Shown here piece after piece: positions 1 through 9,613 of a stretch of DNA of 64,000 bases. The stretch is taken from positions 2,852,001 to 2,916,000 of the forward strand of contig OY781105.1 in NCBI GenBank assembly GCA_963676635.1, written 5' to 3'. The notes under the pieces were generated by a model. The model was not told the DNA's origin and did no database searches. It saw only the letters and a program-made list of their open reading frames with translations. The position numbers and the translations under genes are program-made. How positions within the stretch are numbered: the stretch's first letter is position 1; every line of letters starts with the position of its first letter. This stretch comes from GCA-002708315 sp963676635. GTDB taxonomy: Bacteria > Bacteroidota > Bacteroidia > Bacteroidales > F082.

Positions 1-1814
1 GGACGATAAACAGCTCTGTCTGTAAAGATATTGCAACTCTTTCTCCATGCTTTATCAGGCTTTACCTTATAGAAGCTTAGATAGTTTTCAGATAGTATTT
101 TATTATTGTCTTTTTCAAACATCAATAAGAATGTACCGTAGTTTACATTCTCATCAGCTTTAAATATTGCATAGCCATTCTTGTCTGTGGAAAGCTCCTT
201 TATCTTTTTAGTTACATAATCTCTCGATTTATTATCGTATTTCCTTTGGTAAACAGTGATATCAACATTTCCTTCAGGGCTTCCTGTTTCACGGTTTAAA
301 GTGAATATTTCATTAATACCTTTTGTTCTGTTATAGGAAATTATATATGAAAGCTCTGAAAGCCAAAGTCCTTTAAATACTACATTTTCAGAAGAAGAGA
401 AGTTCTCATCATCAGAAGCTGCCAATATATAAAATCCGGGTTTCATTGAAGGAATAGCCATTTCAACAGAATGTGTCCTGTAATCTGATGTCTCCGGAAG
501 TTCCTGCGTCCATGAAAGTGCGGGGCTCTCGTTTAGCAAATTCTTTATGTAATGTTTAACATCTGTTCTTTGTGCATAATCAATGGGGTTACTTTTGAGT
601 AACCTGAAGTAAAGATGATCGATATTTCTGAATTCAACCAGTGATAAAGATGGTTTATCAGGCATTGAGGCAAATGGAATGTTGAAGCTAAAGCTAACTT
701 TCTCTATTTCTGCACTGAGATTGCGGCACTCATTTGTACCCTTAGCGTCAGGAAAAGCAGCTATTGCTTCTTCACAGATATTGTTGGCCTTCACAAGATA
801 ATCCTTATTACTATTGGTAATAGTGTTATTATAAACACCTGCATTGTTGTGGTAATATTTGGCTATCTGAAAAGCAATCAAAGGGAAAACAGTCTGATTG
901 CTGTATTCTTTCTTAAGATTTTCCAATGCATTCAGATAATTATTAGTTAATGCCTTGTCTTGTCCCGAGTGAGTGTAAACGTAATTTAAACGTCGTAAAT
1001 CAACATCAGTAAGCGCTTCAATGTTCCCGCTTCCAATATGTACTTTCAATAATTGTTGAAAGATATTCAATGTTGTCAGCTGAGGGTTGTTTTCAGGAAT
1101 GTTGATGTTAATAAACTCTTTTGCAGGAAGGAAGTAATCTTTGTTTTGATCCAGATTAGTGGATAATTGCATTAATTCTGCATCAGATGATGAGAAATAT
1201 TCCATAGCTCTGTTAGCGAGCAAATCGTATAATGTTGGCCAGATATTGATATCCGGGTTTTCATCATTATTTATGATACTTGTATAATCAATAGTCTTAA
1301 TACTTGATGTTAGTTCTTTGTCTTTCAACGAGGAAAGGTACAGTGAACTTATTTTTTTAGCAAATGTCATTGCATCCCAGGTAATGATATCATCCTCATT
1401 AGTGGAAACATATTGCTGACGTTCGTTTATTACCCATTCGTTTTTTTGGTAGTATGACTGATAAAGCTGAGCCAGTAACGATTGAAGCAACTGTTTCTCA
1501 ACAGGAGCAGCTGTTCCGAGTTCGCTTTCAAAAGTCTCAATGGAGTTTAGTTCATAATCTTCAGTATAGGTGCTTTCCATACTTATCTTATAAATCAATG
1601 CTTTTATTATTTGTGGTGTGTTCTTTTCTGCTTTGGCAGATGAGTATATGTCATCAATTACTTTAATGGCAGATCTTGGCTGGCCCTTTTTTGCCATTTC
1701 TTCAACTTTTTGCCATTGGCTGTTGTAATCATTCTCGTCAGGAAGAACTTTAAATCCTGTAATAACCAGTACAACAAGCGCCAGTATTATTGTAGTGAAT
1801 TTGTAATTTTTCAT
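1..1814 (-). CDS. Alpha-2-macroglobulin family protein, 5' part (runs off the left edge)
   Basis: The gene starts at the ATG at 1814 and reads leftward without a stop to base 1, giving about 604 codons of an N-terminal part. The protein opens with a signal peptide (MKNYKFTTIILALVVLVITG), followed by the helical region WQKVEEMAKKGQPRSAIKVI that introduces the large Bacteroidota alpha-2-macroglobulin proteins. The last visible residues, IFTDRAVYRP, are the start of the MG2 domain motif (TDRxxYRPGQ). Family members are secreted or surface protease inhibitors of about 1800-2000 residues, so two thirds of the gene lies outside the window. Whether it keeps the thioester motif cannot be seen. It is transcribed away from metH and has a TAnnTTTG promoter box just upstream. 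Confidence 0.85.
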   Translation of the reverse strand, partial: MKNYKFTTIILALVVLVITGFKVLPDENDYNSQWQKVEEMAKKGQPRSAIKVIDDIYSSAKAEKNTPQIIKALIYKISMESTYTEDYELNSIETFESELGTAAPVEKQLLQSLLAQLYQSYYQKNEWVINERQQYVSTNEDDIITWDAMTFAKKISSLYLSSLKDKELTSSIKTIDYTSIINNDENPDINIWPTLYDLLANRAMEYFSSSDAELMQLSTNLDQNKDYFLPAKEFININIPENNPQLTTLNIFQQLLKVHIGSGNIEALTDVDLRRLNYVYTHSGQDKALTNNYLNALENLKKEYSNQTVFPLIAFQIAKYYHNNAGVYNNTITNSNKDYLVKANNICEEAIAAFPDAKGTNECRNLSAEIEKVSFSFNIPFASMPDKPSLSLVEFRNIDHLYFRLLKSNPIDYAQRTDVKHYIKNLLNESPALSWTQELPETSDYRTHSVEMAIPSMKPGFYILAASDDENFSSSENVVFKGLWLSELSYIISYNRTKGINEIFTLNRETGSPEGNVDITVYQRKYDNKSRDYVTKKIKELSTDKNGYAIFKADENVNYGTFLLMFEKDNNKILSENYLSFYKVKPDKAWRKSCNIFTDRAVYR

Positions 1815-1844
1815 AGTGTAATTTTATTTGCTGTAAAGATAGAA

Positions 1845-1852
1845 CAAATATA
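1845..1852 (-). promoter_or_regulatory. -7 promoter box of the alpha-2-macroglobulin gene
   Basis: CAAATATA on the plus strand reads TATATTTG on the minus strand, an exact match to the Bacteroidota -7 consensus TAnnTTTG, about 30 bases before the ATG at 1814. No clear -33 element was seen. Confidence 0.55.
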
Positions 1853-1935
1853 ATGCCTTAAATGTTGAAATTTTTGATTTGAAAATATATGTTACTAAAA
1901 GCAGTTGCTTGCTTGCACTTATTCCGTAATGTATT

Positions 1936-2088
1936 ATCACTTGTGTAATCACTTGGTATCACTTGTGTAATCATCTGGTTTCACTTGTGTAATCACGTCT
2001 CTGATGCGCATCAAAAACAATCCTGATGCGCATGAGAAACAATCCTGATGCGCATCAAAAATGATTCTGATGCGCATCAGAATATTAA
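1936..2088. repeat. 22-bp periodic composite array, copy I
   Basis: Seven units recur at exactly 22-base spacing. Three A units begin at 1936, 1958 and 1980 (core TCACTTGTGTAATCA). Four B units begin at 2001, 2023, 2045 and 2067 (core CTGATGCGCATCA, in one unit CATGAG at the end). The B core TGATGCGCATCA is a perfect 12-base palindrome. The array lies between the divergent alpha-2-macroglobulin and metH genes. Since 22 is not a multiple of three it cannot be a peptide repeat, and there are no unique spacers as in CRISPR. Related arrays are at 21990, 31114 and 61732. Confidence 0.9.
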
Positions 2089-2197
2089 TCTGTGAGCTTG
2101 TAGCATCACACACAAGCGCAATGAGTAATTGGAAGTACCTTATAGACTTATAATCTTTAAGTTGAAAACTGAGTAAATGTCATTAAAATATTATTCA

Positions 2198-2205
2198 TAT
2201 CTTTG
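2198..2205 (+). promoter_or_regulatory. -7 promoter box of the metH-metF operon
   Basis: TATCTTTG matches the Bacteroidota -7 consensus TAnnTTTG exactly and lies about 60 bases before the first helix of the SAM riboswitch, where transcription of the leader should begin. Confidence 0.6.
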
Positions 2206-2263
2206 CAGCATATTTCAGTTCCTCATGCTTAAACTGCATAGAAAGCACTGCTGAGGCTTCTTG

Positions 2264-2368
2264 ATTTATAAAGAAGGGTGGAGAGATTAGGCTCTGTGAA
2301 ACTCTGGCAACCTGTTATATAATAAGGTGCCAATACCTAACCCGCCGCGACGACGGGAAATGATAAAT
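2264..2368 (+). promoter_or_regulatory. SAM-I (S-box) riboswitch
   Basis: The leader contains the conserved S-box core in order: GGGTGGAGAGATTAGG, CTGTGAAACTCTGGCAACC, then GGTGCCAATACC and a closing GGGAAATGATAAA. The ends ATTTAT (2264-2269) and ATAAAT (2363-2368) can pair as helix P1. A GC-rich hairpin (CCCG...CGGG, about 2341-2357) sits at the P4 position. S-box RNAs bind S-adenosylmethionine and switch off methionine genes. Here the target is metH, about 70 bases downstream, with metF behind it. I do not see a strong U-tract terminator after the aptamer, so control may act on translation; that part is inference. Confidence 0.92.
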
Positions 2369-2437
2369 TATTATGCAGGAAATTATTTCATTGTTACTTA
2401 TTGCTTGCATAAATTGTTAAACTAATGATGTACTAAT

Positions 2438-5400
2438 ATGACTGATATTAGAACTATACTTAAAGAAAGAATATTGGTTCTTGATGGTGCCATGGGGACT
2501 ATGATTCAGCGTTATAAGCTTAACGAAGATGATTTTCGGGGTAACAGATTTGTTGACTCGCAGATTTTGTTGAAAGGTAATAACGATTTACTGTGTATTA
2601 CAAGACCGGATATAATCAGGGAGATTCATGAACAATATCTGGATGCTGGTGCTGATATTATAGAAACCAATACTTTCAATGCTACTCGTATATCACAATC
2701 TGATTATAATCTTGAGAAATTTGTTTATGAGATAAACTTTGAGGCTGCAAGTATTGCTTCAGCAGCAGCGAAGAAATACTCTGGTATTACCCCTGATAAA
2801 CCGCGTTTTGTTGCTGGATCGATGGGCCCGACCAATAAAACTGCTTCGATGTCACCACGTGTTGATGATCCGGGTTTTCGTGATGTTGCATATGATCAGC
2901 TGGTTGATAATTATTATGAGCAGGCCCGTGCACTGATGGATGGTGGTGTTGATTTGTTTCTTGTGGAAACAATATTTGATACTCTTAATGCAAAGGCTGC
3001 TCTAAAGGCTATAAATGATCTGATGAAAAAGCATGGATGTAAGATTCCTGTTATGGTTTCAGGTACTATAACTGATGCCAGTGGACGTACTCTCTCAGGT
3101 CAGACTCTGGAAGCTTTTTATACTTCCGTTAGTCATATTGATTTGTTGAGCGTGGGCTTGAACTGTTCTCTGGGTGCAACACAACTGCGTCCGCATATTG
3201 TGGAATTGTCTAAAATTGCTTCTCAATACGTAAGTGTTCATCCCAATGCGGGATTGCCTAACCAGTTTGGGGAATATGATGAATCACCTCAACAGATGGG
3301 TGAGAATGTGCGCTCTCTTATTGAGAACGGTGATGTGAACATTATTGGTGGCTGTTGTGGCACAACACCCGATCATATCAGAGCAATTGCAACGATTGCT
3401 TCAGAAAATAATGCACGTGTGGCTCCTGACAAAGAGAGAATTACTGAGGTTAGCGGTCTTGAGCCTGTGCATATTATTAAACAAAATAACTTTGTTAATA
3501 TTGGTGAAAGAACTAATGTTAGTGGCTCCCGGAAGTTTGCCAGACTTATCAGGGAGAAAAAATATGAAGAAGCGTTAAATGTTGCTAGACATCAGGTTGA
3601 TGGTGGTGCTCAGATTATCGATGTGAATCTGGATGATGGCATGCTTGACGCAGAGAAAGAGATGGTTACTTTCCTGAACTTTATGGCTTCAGACCCTGAT
3701 GTGAGCAGGCTGCCGGTTATGATTGACTCGTCGAAATGGAGTGTTATTGAAGCCGGACTTAAATGTGTTCAGGGGAAACCCATTGTTAATTCTATTAGTC
3801 TTAAGAATGGTCAAAAGGAATTTCTTGAGCAGGCTGCTCTTATTCGTGAATATGGGGCTGCTGTGGTTGTAATGGCTTTTGATGAAGATGGACAGGCTAC
3901 TGATTTTAAGCGCAAAACAGAGATTTGTGAAAGGGCTTATAATCTGTTAACGGCTAATGGTTTCCCCGCTGAGGATATTATCTTCGATCCTAATATTCTT
4001 TCTATAGGTACTGGTATAAAAGAACATAATAACTATGCTGTTGACTATATAAAAGCTATTTCCTGGATAAAAGAAAACCTGCCGCTGGCAAGAGTTAGCG
4101 GAGGTGTCAGTAATTTGTCGTTTGCTTTTCGTGGTAATAATACTGTTAGGGAGGCGATACATTCTGTTTTTCTTTTTCATGCTATTGCTGCTGGTATGGA
4201 TATGGGTATTGTGAATCCGGGAATGTTGCAGATTTATGATGAAATACCTGAAGAGTTGAAGAAACTTACTGAGGATTTAGTGCTGAATAGGAGAAAGGAT
4301 GCTACTTCCAGACTTCTTCTGTACGCTGAGAATCTGACAGGGAAGGAAAAGTCTGATGCTGATGATAAAGAGTCGTGGCGTACTATCTCAGTAGAGGAAC
4401 GTCTTAAACATTCATTAATAAAAGGTATTACTGAGTTTGTTGAACAGGATGTTGAAGAAGCCAGAAAGAAGGCTGATAGGGCACTTGATGTGATTGAAGT
4501 TACTCTGATGAGTGGTATGAATAAAGTTGGTGAGCTTTTTGGTAAGGGAAGCATGTTCCTTCCACAGGTAGTGAAAAGCGCACGTGTGATGAAGCAGGCT
4601 GTTTCTTATTTGTTCCCTTTTATTGAAGCAGAAAGCAAGGGCGAGAAGGTAAGCAATGGGAAAATTGTACTTGCTACTGTAAAGGGCGATGTTCATGACA
4701 TAGGAAAGAATATTGTGGGCGTTGTTCTTTCTTGTAATAACTATGAAGTAATTGACCTGGGCGTAATGGTGCCTGCTGAGAAAATAATTGAAACAGTTAA
4801 ACAAGAGAAGGCTATTGCGTTGGGACTTAGTGGCCTTATTACTCCTTCTTTGGAGGAAATGGTTAATGTGGCTTCTGAACTTCAGAAAAGTAATCTTGAT
4901 ATACCTTTATTAATAGGAGGGGCAACAACATCAAAAGCTCATACAGCTGTTAAAATATCGCCGGAGTATAGTAATCCTGTTGTTTATGTAAGGGATGCTT
5001 CCAGAGTAATTGGTGTTATCGGTAATCTTCTCTCTGAAAAAGAAAGAGATAACTTCCTGACTACTTTATATAATGATTATGATAAGTTGCGTCAGAAGCA
5101 CAATAGCGGAGTAGTGAATAAACAGTACTTAAGCATTGGCAAGTCGTTGCTAAACCGCTTTAAGCAAACTAATTATAAGGATATTGTTATCCCACGGAAA
5201 ACGGGAATAACAGTATTTGATAATATTAATGTAAGTGATGTAAGGCCATTTATCGACTGGACTTTCTTTTTCCATGCATGGAAGCTAAACGGCAGGTATC
5301 CTGATGTACTTAAAGATCCTGTTACAGGAGAGGAAGCCCGTAAATTGTTTGCTGAGGCATCGGCTCTTATTGATGAGATTGAAGAAAAGAACATATTGCA

Positions 5401-6076
5401 TATAAAGGCTGTAGCAGGGATATTTAAAGCAGGCTCTGTAGGTAATGATGTTGTAATTACTGATGATAATAGCGAGGAGGTTGTGTTTAACTTCCTGAGA
5501 AATCAGGAACTGAAGTCGGAAAGCATTCCAAATCTCTGCTTAAGCGATTTCATCATTCCACGGGAAGAAGGACGGGATGACTATATGGGTGCTTTTGTTG
5601 TTACTGCCGGACTTGGAATAGAGAACCAGCTAAAGAGTTATGGTGATGATGACTATCAGAAAATAATGTTGAAAATTATTGCCGATCGTCTTGCTGAAGC
5701 TGCTGCTGAGTATCTTCATCTGATAGTAAGACAGGATATATGGGGTTATGCACCTGAGGAGAAATTATCCACTGAAGATATACTAAGAGAGAAATATAAG
5801 GGAATACGTCCTGCTCCCGGATATCCTGCCTGTCCTGACCACTCTGAGAAATCGAAATTGTTTAAGCTTCTCAACGCACAGGAGAATACAGGCGTTAGTC
5901 TGACAGAGAACTATGCAATGTATCCGGCAGCGTCTGTTAGCGGATACTATTTTGCAAGTGAAGAATCCAGATATTTTGCTGTAGGAAAGATTCAGGAAGA
6001 TCAGATAGAAGATTATGCTAAAAGAAAAGGAATAACAAAAGATGAAGTGCGACGGCTGCTGCCTGTAAACATATAG
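2438..6076 (+). CDS. metH: Cobalamin-dependent methionine synthase
   Basis: Transfers a methyl group from 5-methyltetrahydrofolate through cobalamin to homocysteine, making methionine in the cytoplasm. The 1212 residues carry all four modules. The homocysteine domain (about 1-315) has GAMGTMIQ and the zinc ligands C243, C306 and C307 (GGCCGTT). The folate domain (about 345-620) has NIGERTNVSGSRKFARLI. The cobalamin domain has GDVHDIGKNIVG with the cobalt-binding H753. The C-terminal activation domain (about 900-1200) has WTFFFHAWKLNGRYP and RPAPGYPACPDH. Length and order match the E. coli enzyme, so it looks intact. It is the first gene behind a SAM riboswitch and is followed 37 bases later by metF, which supplies its folate substrate. 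Confidence 0.97.
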   Translation: MTDIRTILKERILVLDGAMGTMIQRYKLNEDDFRGNRFVDSQILLKGNNDLLCITRPDIIREIHEQYLDAGADIIETNTFNATRISQSDYNLEKFVYEINFEAASIASAAAKKYSGITPDKPRFVAGSMGPTNKTASMSPRVDDPGFRDVAYDQLVDNYYEQARALMDGGVDLFLVETIFDTLNAKAALKAINDLMKKHGCKIPVMVSGTITDASGRTLSGQTLEAFYTSVSHIDLLSVGLNCSLGATQLRPHIVELSKIASQYVSVHPNAGLPNQFGEYDESPQQMGENVRSLIENGDVNIIGGCCGTTPDHIRAIATIASENNARVAPDKERITEVSGLEPVHIIKQNNFVNIGERTNVSGSRKFARLIREKKYEEALNVARHQVDGGAQIIDVNLDDGMLDAEKEMVTFLNFMASDPDVSRLPVMIDSSKWSVIEAGLKCVQGKPIVNSISLKNGQKEFLEQAALIREYGAAVVVMAFDEDGQATDFKRKTEICERAYNLLTANGFPAEDIIFDPNILSIGTGIKEHNNYAVDYIKAISWIKENLPLARVSGGVSNLSFAFRGNNTVREAIHSVFLFHAIAAGMDMGIVNPGMLQIYDEIPEELKKLTEDLVLNRRKDATSRLLLYAENLTGKEKSDADDKESWRTISVEERLKHSLIKGITEFVEQDVEEARKKADRALDVIEVTLMSGMNKVGELFGKGSMFLPQVVKSARVMKQAVSYLFPFIEAESKGEKVSNGKIVLATVKGDVHDIGKNIVGVVLSCNNYEVIDLGVMVPAEKIIETVKQEKAIALGLSGLITPSLEEMVNVASELQKSNLDIPLLIGGATTSKAHTAVKISPEYSNPVVYVRDASRVIGVIGNLLSEKERDNFLTTLYNDYDKLRQKHNSGVVNKQYLSIGKSLLNRFKQTNYKDIVIPRKTGITVFDNINVSDVRPFIDWTFFFHAWKLNGRYPDVLKDPVTGEEARKLFAEASALIDEIEEKNILHIKAVAGIFKAGSVGNDVVITDDNSEEVVFNFLRNQELKSESIPNLCLSDFIIPREEGRDDYMGAFVVTAGLGIENQLKSYGDDDYQKIMLKIIADRLAEAAAEYLHLIVRQDIWGYAPEEKLSTEDILREKYKGIRPAPGYPACPDHSEKSKLFKLLNAQENTGVSLTENYAMYPAASVSGYYFASEESRYFAVGKIQEDQIEDYAKRKGITKDEVRRLLPVNI

Positions 6077-6113
6077 CAATTCTCATAAATATCACTATTG
6101 AAAAAAACTATCA

Positions 6114-7073
6114 ATGAAAAAAACAGTATTAGAACATATACAGGAAGCAAAGGAAACTCTGTTCTCATTTGAGTTGCTTCCTCCGCTAAAGGGACATGAT
6201 TTTGAGTCTATACAAAAATCAATCGATCCACTTCTGGAGTTTAATCCGGCATTCATTAATATTACATATCATCAGCAGGAAGTTGTTTATGAGAATGCAG
6301 GAAACGGACTAATGAGAAAAAGAGCTGTGAGAAAAAGACCGGGAACTGTGGGTATATCAGCAGCTATAAAGTACAGGTACGGGATAAACGTTGTGCCTCA
6401 TATTATCTGTGGTGGCTTTACTCGTGAAGAGACAGAGAATGCATTAATAGACCTCCAGTTTTTGGGCATGAATAATATTCTTGTGGTTCGTGGTGATCCG
6501 CAACCGGGAACAAAAACCTTTAAACCTGAACTGGAAGGTAATGAGCACGCTCTTGATCTTATTAAGCAAATTAATGGTCTTAATAATGCACGGTATCTGG
6601 ATGACAAATTAGAGAATACCCGTGCAATGGACTTCTGCATTGGAGTAGCTGGTTATCCTGAGAAACATGCTGAATCACCAAATATTGAGAGTGATATGTA
6701 CTTCCTGAAAAAGAAAATTGAAGCAGGAGCAAAGTACATAGTAACTCAAATGTTTTTTGATAATACAAAGTATTTTGAATTTGTTGACCGTTGTCGTGAG
6801 GCTGGTATTACTGTCCCGATTATTGCCGGTCTTAAGCCGGTTTCGACAAAAAGCCAGTTGGTTAGTATCCCAAAGACTTTCCATGTTGATATTCCTAATG
6901 ATTTAGTTAGTGAGATGATTAAATGTAAGGATAACCAACAGGTAAGAGAAGTGGGAGTTGAGTGGGCTATACAACAATCGCGTGAACTAAAAGAAGCAGG
7001 TGTGCCTGTTCTTCATTTTTATACAATGGGGAAATCTGATAATATTAGAAAGATAGCAAAGGCTGTATTTTAA
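6114..7073 (+). CDS. metF: 5,10-methylenetetrahydrofolate reductase
   Basis: Flavin enzyme that reduces methylene-THF to 5-methyl-THF, the methyl donor for MetH. The 319-residue protein has the short bacterial MetF layout of one TIM barrel, with FSFELLPPLKGHDFESI at the N terminus, NILVVRGDPQPG in the FAD-binding part, and GAKYIVTQMFFDNTKYFEF and PIIAGLKPVSTKSQL in the second half. The usual Glu of the FSFE motif is present. It lies 37 bases after metH on the same strand and should be co-transcribed with it under the SAM riboswitch, a compact methyl-cycle operon. No frameshift or truncation is seen. Confidence 0.95.
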   Translation: MKKTVLEHIQEAKETLFSFELLPPLKGHDFESIQKSIDPLLEFNPAFINITYHQQEVVYENAGNGLMRKRAVRKRPGTVGISAAIKYRYGINVVPHIICGGFTREETENALIDLQFLGMNNILVVRGDPQPGTKTFKPELEGNEHALDLIKQINGLNNARYLDDKLENTRAMDFCIGVAGYPEKHAESPNIESDMYFLKKKIEAGAKYIVTQMFFDNTKYFEFVDRCREAGITVPIIAGLKPVSTKSQLVSIPKTFHVDIPNDLVSEMIKCKDNQQVREVGVEWAIQQSRELKEAGVPVLHFYTMGKSDNIRKIAKAVF

Positions 7074-7182
7074 GTGTAAACTTACTGACTTTAAGACACA
7101 AGGAGTTTGATACTGTTAAGCGCGCTTTGAAACAAAATTCAGAAATGGTATCACAAGTAGCAGCTTGTGCTAGCATTTGGTA

Positions 7183-9612
7183 TTATTGATTAATCATTCT
7201 GACAATCCTGCTTTCACCAGGTTCAATGTCAAACCAAAAGATAATATCCTTACCTGATTTCTTATGAGCAGGAATAAGTCCGTCAACTGTAACAAAAGCA
7301 CTTTGTACTGCAAAGGACAAGCCCTTAACCGCAACTGAATTGTTGTTAGTGATTTTTATTCTGTCATCAGGTAAAATGATATATTCAATACTATCAAGAG
7401 CAGTCCTGTAATCAAGGTAGTCAGCAATTGTTGTCAGATTGAGCAATCCTTCGTCACGTAGAATATCAAGGGTATTAAGAGCTTTATTAAATCCTTGCTG
7501 AGCAATAATAACCGAATCCTCACCATAAGTCCACATACCTTTAAGAGGATCTGTCCATGCCGGATACACATGATTAAACTCAGTGTGTCGGTTGACAATC
7601 ATATTTCTTAACTTGTCTTCGTTAAAGAGATAATCCCAAAGGAAAGGCTGATAAACAAAGATAGCACTAGTTGTAGGCCAGTGATATAATCCTTTGGTTT
7701 TAGTTGGGAATTTGTAATAATCTTTTTTTGGGAAGAAATCACCAAAGCCGCTGTAAGGTTTTTCCAGAGAAGGTTCAAATTGCCACTTTTCGTAAGTGAA
7801 CATCTCTTCATAGTATGCATTGTGAAGATATTTAACGCCGTAATCATCCCACAGCTCAATGGCATAATATGGTGAATCTTTTAGTGTCGCATCGCAAATC
7901 AGATCTTCTCTATTGTTTTGCGGACCATTATTATTTCCGTGGTCAATCCATGATGGTGATCCAAAATGAATCTGCATATATGAAAGCGCTTCTTTAAATC
8001 GTTCCTGAGTGGTAGTGTATTGCTCTGGAGTATGCAAACAAACATCGTTTCCTTTATCACGTATCTGGAAAAGGAAATCTTCAAACGCAGTATCGGTCTT
8101 GATTGTACTTTCCAGTGATGTGAACATACCATGTGAAGCATCAAAATTTGTAATACTGTCGGGATTGTCGTAAAACACGCTTTTTGTTACGGGCACATCG
8201 TAGAAAACAAATCCACCTGTAGAACTATCGGCATCAGTAATTAACTCAGATCCGAAGTATGTGGCTCTGTTTGTTCTTAAATCAGTGAAATCAGCATGCT
8301 CTGTCCAGATATACGTAGCTTCATAACCTGAAGGATTCTTCATGAATCTGGGGATAGCATTATTATCGGAACCAAAAGCAATCTTAAAACTATAAGTGAG
8401 TTTTGCTTTTTTGTTGTAATGGCTTTGAGATTCATCAAGCTTCCAGTTGGAACTGTCAGGTGCTAACGGAAAGCGGAAGAAAGGATGATCATGATAATAA
8501 TCGAGATTAATAAACAATTGTTTGTCGGTAGTATTTAACTGCTGTGATGAAACAAAAGGCGTATGGTAAATAATCATTGAATTTGCGCCATTACCCACTT
8601 GCAAACCCTGTTGATCAAGCCAGTATTCACTCAGGATGTTATCTGAATCAACAGTTCTGTTATTTCTGAAGATGTGGTTTATATCATTATGATAATTAAC
8701 AACAACCGACTCCCTGTAAACTTCCTGACGTGATCTGTATTTCTCATCAATAAAAAACTCAACTGTGGGGGAGTTATAATCACAAATTATTGTCATTACC
8801 AATAATGATCTTTTAGTCTTGCATTTAAAGATTAACCTTTTACCGTTTGAAGAAGACTTACTTTTGATGAATTTCCATGTGCTGAGTTCTTTATAACCAG
8901 CATCATTGAATGTCTTATTCGAATAATAGCTGATATTATCAATAATAGTATCTCCTTTTTTTCCTGTGAAAACAATATTGCTTTCATCAATAAAGACATT
9001 AAACCAGTTATTTGTAAAAAAAGTTTTGGCTTCAGCCGATGACTTATTGACCATGGCATCCGACAACTGAGGTAAAAATGAAGGTTCGCTAAGTGGAAGC
9101 AGTTCAAACTTCAGATCATCGATATAGGTGGCAGAGTGTTTATCTCTGTTCCACATATAAGTTTTAATGATAGTATTCTTTGTGTCTCTTGCGGGGATTA
9201 CTATTGAATCAGAAAATTCAAACCAGTTGGTTGTATCTTTCAGAATGCTACTTAACTGAATTCCCTTCCAAAGGGATGTTTTGTTATTGTTATTAAGAGT
9301 AATAGTGTAAACAGAGTTATTAGGAATCTTGTTTGTTCTTACATAACCACTTATTTTTAAAATGACATTCTTAAGAAAGTACTCATCAGGCACAGGTTGT
9401 TCAATCCCCAGGCCATAGATTACATCTCCGTTAGTTTCAGAGAAGAAATCACCTGAAAAGGCATTTCCTTTAGTAATGGTTTTGTTTCCTATCCAGTTTC
9501 CGGCAATGGTATCACTTTCCAGATTATTAAAAAATATTTGAGCGACTATATCTCCTGAAAAGAAAGCATTAAATACTGTAAACAATATAAGTAAGACAAA
9601 GTGCTTACCCAT
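7183..9612 (-). CDS. Secreted protein with a polysaccharide-deacetylase-like segment
   Basis: An exported protein of about 809 residues; function uncertain. The ATG at 9612 follows the butyrate kinase stop codon by one base and gives a good signal peptide (KHFVLLILFTVFNAFFSG). Starts at 9639 or 9684 are also open but would overlap that gene. The N-terminal half is beta-rich. The middle has spaced motifs like a NodB/polysaccharide deacetylase barrel: TEHADFTDLR (H439, D441), DVCLHTPEQY (H527) and SWIDHGNNNG (H558). The C-terminal 90 residues look like a small beta domain. No T9SS sorting domain was recognised. The deacetylase reading is inferred from motif spacing only; a glycan lyase or hydrolase is possible. 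It is the last gene of the icmF-buk run but need not be functionally linked. Confidence 0.5.
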   Translation of the reverse strand: MGKHFVLLILFTVFNAFFSGDIVAQIFFNNLESDTIAGNWIGNKTITKGNAFSGDFFSETNGDVIYGLGIEQPVPDEYFLKNVILKISGYVRTNKIPNNSVYTITLNNNNKTSLWKGIQLSSILKDTTNWFEFSDSIVIPARDTKNTIIKTYMWNRDKHSATYIDDLKFELLPLSEPSFLPQLSDAMVNKSSAEAKTFFTNNWFNVFIDESNIVFTGKKGDTIIDNISYYSNKTFNDAGYKELSTWKFIKSKSSSNGKRLIFKCKTKRSLLVMTIICDYNSPTVEFFIDEKYRSRQEVYRESVVVNYHNDINHIFRNNRTVDSDNILSEYWLDQQGLQVGNGANSMIIYHTPFVSSQQLNTTDKQLFINLDYYHDHPFFRFPLAPDSSNWKLDESQSHYNKKAKLTYSFKIAFGSDNNAIPRFMKNPSGYEATYIWTEHADFTDLRTNRATYFGSELITDADSSTGGFVFYDVPVTKSVFYDNPDSITNFDASHGMFTSLESTIKTDTAFEDFLFQIRDKGNDVCLHTPEQYTTTQERFKEALSYMQIHFGSPSWIDHGNNNGPQNNREDLICDATLKDSPYYAIELWDDYGVKYLHNAYYEEMFTYEKWQFEPSLEKPYSGFGDFFPKKDYYKFPTKTKGLYHWPTTSAIFVYQPFLWDYLFNEDKLRNMIVNRHTEFNHVYPAWTDPLKGMWTYGEDSVIIAQQGFNKALNTLDILRDEGLLNLTTIADYLDYRTALDSIEYIILPDDRIKITNNNSVAVKGLSFAVQSAFVTVDGLIPAHKKSGKDIIFWFDIEPGESRIVRMINQ

Positions 9613-9613
9613 T

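Noticed and set aside
1936..2088. CRISPR array
   Set aside because: Units are 22 bases from start to start with repeated cores and only short degenerate linkers. There are no unique 30-base spacers and no cas genes.
7158..7178. Terminator CACAAG...CTTGTG after metF
   Set aside because: Only a 6-base stem without a U-tract. It resembles a lone A-type motif more than a terminator, and is too weak to list.
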